17,074 nucleotides of DNA from contig DLYY01000153.1 of assembly GCA_003447535.1 (NCBI GenBank), positions 7,748 through 24,821 on the forward strand. Reading direction: 5' to 3'. The stretch comes from Bacteroidota bacterium. GTDB taxonomy: Bacteria > Bacteroidota > Bacteroidia > Chitinophagales > UBA8649. The notes under the pieces are model-generated. The model was not told where the DNA came from and did not search any database. It saw only the letters and a program-made list of their open reading frames with translations. The position numbers were made by a program, and so were the translations under genes. Shown piece by piece: positions 14,922 through 17,074 of the stretch. Position 1 is the stretch's first letter. Each line of letters begins with the position of its first letter.

Positions 14922-15987
14922 TGTTTGTTTTTTTGATAAACTGATGCTGTATACTCTCAGCGTGTAGGCTTTGGAAAAGCTCCATAATAAAAGCTTTAGA
15001 CAAACCCAATTGATGCCCCCTTTCCAAGGCTAAAGTAAGTGTATTCTCCCACCGTTTTGGCTGATAAATTGCAAGATTTTCTTCTTGCTTGTAAACGCCA
15101 ATATCATGGGCGATGTTCATTCGCTCTTGTATTAGAAGTAAGATTTCTTTGTCCAAGGAGTCGATGGCATGACGCTGGTCGTTGACATAGTCATCGGAAT
15201 ATCCTTCTTTGGCATGAAGATTAGACCACTGCACTTGTTGTAGAATGCTAGCAAGGCGATGAGGAGTTACCTGCTGTGCGGCATCGGTTAGCGCTTGGTC
15301 TGGCTCGATATGACTTTCGACCATCAATCCTTGATAGCCCAATTGTCCCATTTGTTGGCTGAGTTCATCGAGGAGGTCTCTTCTGCCACCCATATGGCTT
15401 GGATCGCCTATCATTGGAATATCGGGTCGTTGACGCTGAAATTCTAGGGAAAGTTGCCAGTAGGGAGGATTCCGATAGGCTGTATTGTCGATGGCAGAGA
15501 ACCCGCGATGAATTGCATAAAGGGTGGAACACTCAGCTCGTTCTAATCGCTCTATGGCACCGAGCCATAGGCCAACATCCCGATTCACAGGGTTTTTGAT
15601 AAATATTGTGACCTCTGTTCCTCGAAACGCCTCGGCTAATTCATCAATCAAAAAGGGGTTTACTGTCGTGCGTGCGCCGATCCATAGGTGCCTAAAGCCT
15701 GCTTGTAAACACGACTCAACGTGGCTTGCTCTTGCTACTTCCGTAATGGGATCGACTCCAATATCTTTTGCAGCTTCTATGAGGTAGTCAATACCTTGTT
15801 CTCCAAGCCCTTCAAAGGCACCCGGTCGAGTACGTGGCTTCCAGAGTCCACCGCGGAGCAAGAAAGGATATGGGATGTGTTGTTTTAATTCACGTGCCGT
15901 GTCTAGCATTTGCGCTCTGTTTTCTACAGAACATGGCCCCAAAATATAAAGAGGTTTCGAAGAAGATTGAGCAGTTTGAGCATCCAT
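14911..15987 (-). CDS. Bifunctional 3-deoxy-7-phosphoheptulonate synthase / chorismate mutase (type II)
   Basis: A 358-residue fusion that feeds aromatic amino acid synthesis. Residues 1-255 form the DAHP synthase barrel: GPCSVE (17-22, metal-site Cys), RGGLWKPRTRPGAFEG (45-60), IGARTTVNPF (103-112), IKNPVN with K131, IHRGFS (159-164), GDPSHMGG (194-201) and VESH (223-226). This domain joins phosphoenolpyruvate and erythrose 4-phosphate. Residues from about 265 to 350 form an AroQ-type chorismate mutase helix bundle (IDSLDKEILLLIQERM, then HDIGVYKQEEN), which converts chorismate to prephenate. This order and length are the standard Bacteroidota enzyme; the mutase part may also act as a sensor of aromatic end products. 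It lies 39 bases after the rhodanese gene, and its stop (TAA at 14911-14913) is inside the start of hutU. Confidence 0.95.
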   Translation of the reverse strand: MDAQTAQSSSKPLYILGPCSVENRAQMLDTARELKQHIPYPFLLRGGLWKPRTRPGAFEGLGEQGIDYLIEAAKDIGVDPITEVARASHVESCLQAGFRHLWIGARTTVNPFLIDELAEAFRGTEVTIFIKNPVNRDVGLWLGAIERLERAECSTLYAIHRGFSAIDNTAYRNPPYWQLSLEFQRQRPDIPMIGDPSHMGGRRDLLDELSQQMGQLGYQGLMVESHIEPDQALTDAAQQVTPHRLASILQQVQWSNLHAKEGYSDDYVNDQRHAIDSLDKEILLLIQERMNIAHDIGVYKQEENLAIYQPKRWENTLTLALERGHQLGLSKAFIMELFQSLHAESIQHQFIKKTNNEH

Positions 15988-16026
15988 AAACCGCCTACAA
16001 GGTACGCGATTTAGTAGGGGATTGTA

Positions 16027-16356
16027 TCAGTACTTTTCTAAGCGCGTGTCAATTTTATCAGCCCAATCAAGAATACCTCCGGCGAGATTGTAGATCTTGG
16101 TTATCTCGGGTCGATTGGACATGATGTACTGGACTGCGCGGGCACTTCGAGCGCCTGATCTGCAATGAATCACTACATCAATATCATTGCGTATAGCCTC
16201 TAATTGGCCAGGAAGGTCGCCAAGGGGAATGTGTTGGCCTTGGATTTCGGCAATCTCAATCTCATAGGCTTCTCTTACATCAATGAGTTGGTGCTCTTTA
16301 CCGGTGTTGCGCCATTCTTGTAGCGTCTTAACTGATATTTCTTTGACTTCTTCCAT
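16027..16356 (-). CDS. Single-domain rhodanese-like sulfurtransferase
   Basis: A 109-residue rhodanese domain, complete and without signal peptide, so cytoplasmic. The active-site loop is HCRSGARS with the persulfide-forming cysteine at residue 65. The family blocks LIDVREAYEIEIAEIQG (24-40) and LAGGILDW at the C-terminal side are also present. Such proteins carry sulfane sulfur as a persulfide from donors such as thiosulfate or cysteine-derived sulfur to acceptors. The gene starts 21 bases after the cysN stop and ends 39 bases before the DAHP synthase gene on the same strand, so it is probably co-transcribed with sulfate-activation genes, which fits a role in sulfur trafficking. The acceptor cannot be told from the sequence. 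Confidence 0.93.
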   Translation of the reverse strand: MEEVKEISVKTLQEWRNTGKEHQLIDVREAYEIEIAEIQGQHIPLGDLPGQLEAIRNDIDVVIHCRSGARSARAVQYIMSNRPEITKIYNLAGGILDWADKIDTRLEKY

Positions 16357-16377
16357 TAGGATTCAGTTTTTACTTGA

Positions 16378-17074
16378 CTAACTTCTTATCATACAGGCCC
16401 CAACGGTCACATTGTTTCCCTCGTCAACTAAAATGAAACTTCCCGTCACCCTATTTCTCGAATACTCATCATAAAACAAAGGCACAGTGGTGCGGAGCTT
16501 AACCCTTCCTATATCATTTAGACTTATAGTGCGGTTCTCTTGATCCTTAGACAGCGTGTTTACATCCATTCTGTACTCTATGGATTTGACCACGCATCGG
16601 CATTGTTTTGTAGTATGAATCAAGGTGTATTTGCCACCAAGTTGTAATGATTTATTATCATCCATCCAACAAATCATAGCATCGATTTCTTGCCCTGTTT
16701 TGGGTTCATTGTTAGAGCGTGTGATCATATCCCCTCGACTAATATCAATCTCATCTTCTAAGGTCATCACAACAGACATTGGATCAAATGCTTCTTCTAC
16801 TTCTTGATTATCGCAGTGTATGGCTTTAATTTTTGTGGAAAATCCAGAAGGCCAAGCTTTTACCTCATCACCTGAGCGAAACACACCTCCAGAAATTCTT
16901 CCAGCATAGCCTCTAAAATCGTGATAGGCATCAGACTGTGGACGGATAACTGTCTGCACTGGGAATCGTCCATCGATATAATTACGATCATTCGCAATAT
17001 GTACATTCTCTAAGTGATACATAAGGGTTGTGCCATTGTACCAAGGCATTTTTTCTGAGGTATTGACCACGTTG
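16378..17074 (-). CDS. cysN: Sulfate adenylyltransferase subunit 1, C-terminal part (runs off right edge)
   Basis: About 230 residues of the large GTPase subunit of ATP sulfurylase, which with CysD makes adenosine 5'-phosphosulfate from ATP and sulfate. The frame is open to the right edge, so the GTP-binding domain lies outside the window; a GTG at 17070-17068 is internal and not a start, as shown by the family match NVVNTSEKMPWY around it. Visible blocks: MPWYNGTTL, RFPVQTVIRP, DFRGYAGRISGG, EDEIDISRGDMI and NVTVGACMI, which cover the two beta-barrel domains and match CysN rather than EF-Tu itself. No APS kinase (CysC) extension is present, as the protein ends shortly after the second barrel. 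The rhodanese gene follows after 21 bases. CysD would be expected just upstream, beyond the edge. Confidence 0.93.
   Translation of the reverse strand, partial: NVVNTSEKMPWYNGTTLMYHLENVHIANDRNYIDGRFPVQTVIRPQSDAYHDFRGYAGRISGGVFRSGDEVKAWPSGFSTKIKAIHCDNQEVEEAFDPMSVVMTLEDEIDISRGDMITRSNNEPKTGQEIDAMICWMDDNKSLQLGGKYTLIHTTKQCRCVVKSIEYRMDVNTLSKDQENRTISLNDIGRVKLRTTVPLFYDEYSRNRVTGSFILVDEGNNVTVGACMIRS

Noticed and set aside
1..17074. Search for tRNA, rRNA, CRISPR arrays, insertion sequences, phage or defence genes
   Set aside because: No cloverleaf, regular direct repeats, transposase motifs or terminal inverted repeats were seen by eye on either strand; the gene content is housekeeping and metabolic.

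Overview
The window looks like chromosomal DNA from a member of the Bacteroidota, probably near the Flavobacteriia; that rank is only a guess. Four things point there: a bifunctional DAHP synthase/type II chorismate mutase fusion, a large sortilin-like Asp-box exoprotein, weak or absent Shine-Dalgarno sequences, and a promoter of the TTTG-N21-TAnnTTTG type before the large exoprotein. No tRNA, rRNA, CRISPR array, transposase or phage gene was seen. Most of the window is metabolic and housekeeping DNA. The first ~900 bases are clearly more AT-rich than the rest and look more accessory.

Layout. Positions 1-374 (minus) hold the start of a secreted, probably outer-membrane protein that runs off the left edge. 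Positions 477-689 (plus) may encode a 70-residue protein ending in CGCC. A plus-strand block at 931-7332 carries a 1089-residue sortilin/Asp-box protein, a ligase-associated Lhr-like helicase, and the PdeM-type metallophosphoesterase that overlaps the helicase stop by 4 bases. The phosphoesterase converges tail to tail, with a 4-base overlap, on a minus-strand run at 11944-7329. In transcription order that run is a YgjP/DUF45 metallopeptidase, a TPR-like putative lipoprotein, a doubtful 66-residue ORF, diacylglycerol/undecaprenol kinase, release factor RF1 and a Tat-exported GH1 glycosidase. Gaps are 0-31 bases, so it may be one operon.

Divergent from this run, on the plus strand, are a ClpP paralogue (12025-12594) and, 8 bases later, a class I O-methyltransferase (12603-13250). 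This pair converges on a second minus-strand run entering from the right edge: cysN (cut by the window), a single-domain rhodanese, the DAHP synthase/chorismate mutase, and hutU, which overlaps the previous gene by 11 bases.

How the genes may work together. The helicase and phosphoesterase are two of the four members of the known bacterial DNA-ligase-associated repair cluster; the ligase and exonuclease are not adjacent. The cysN-rhodanese pair fits sulfate activation and sulfur transfer. The linkage of chorismate synthesis to histidine breakdown, and of RF1 to a secreted glycosidase, has no obvious metabolic logic and may only reflect shared transcription. I see no convincing new defence or mobile system. 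The best leads are the small ORFs, the divergent ClpP, and the split ligase cluster.
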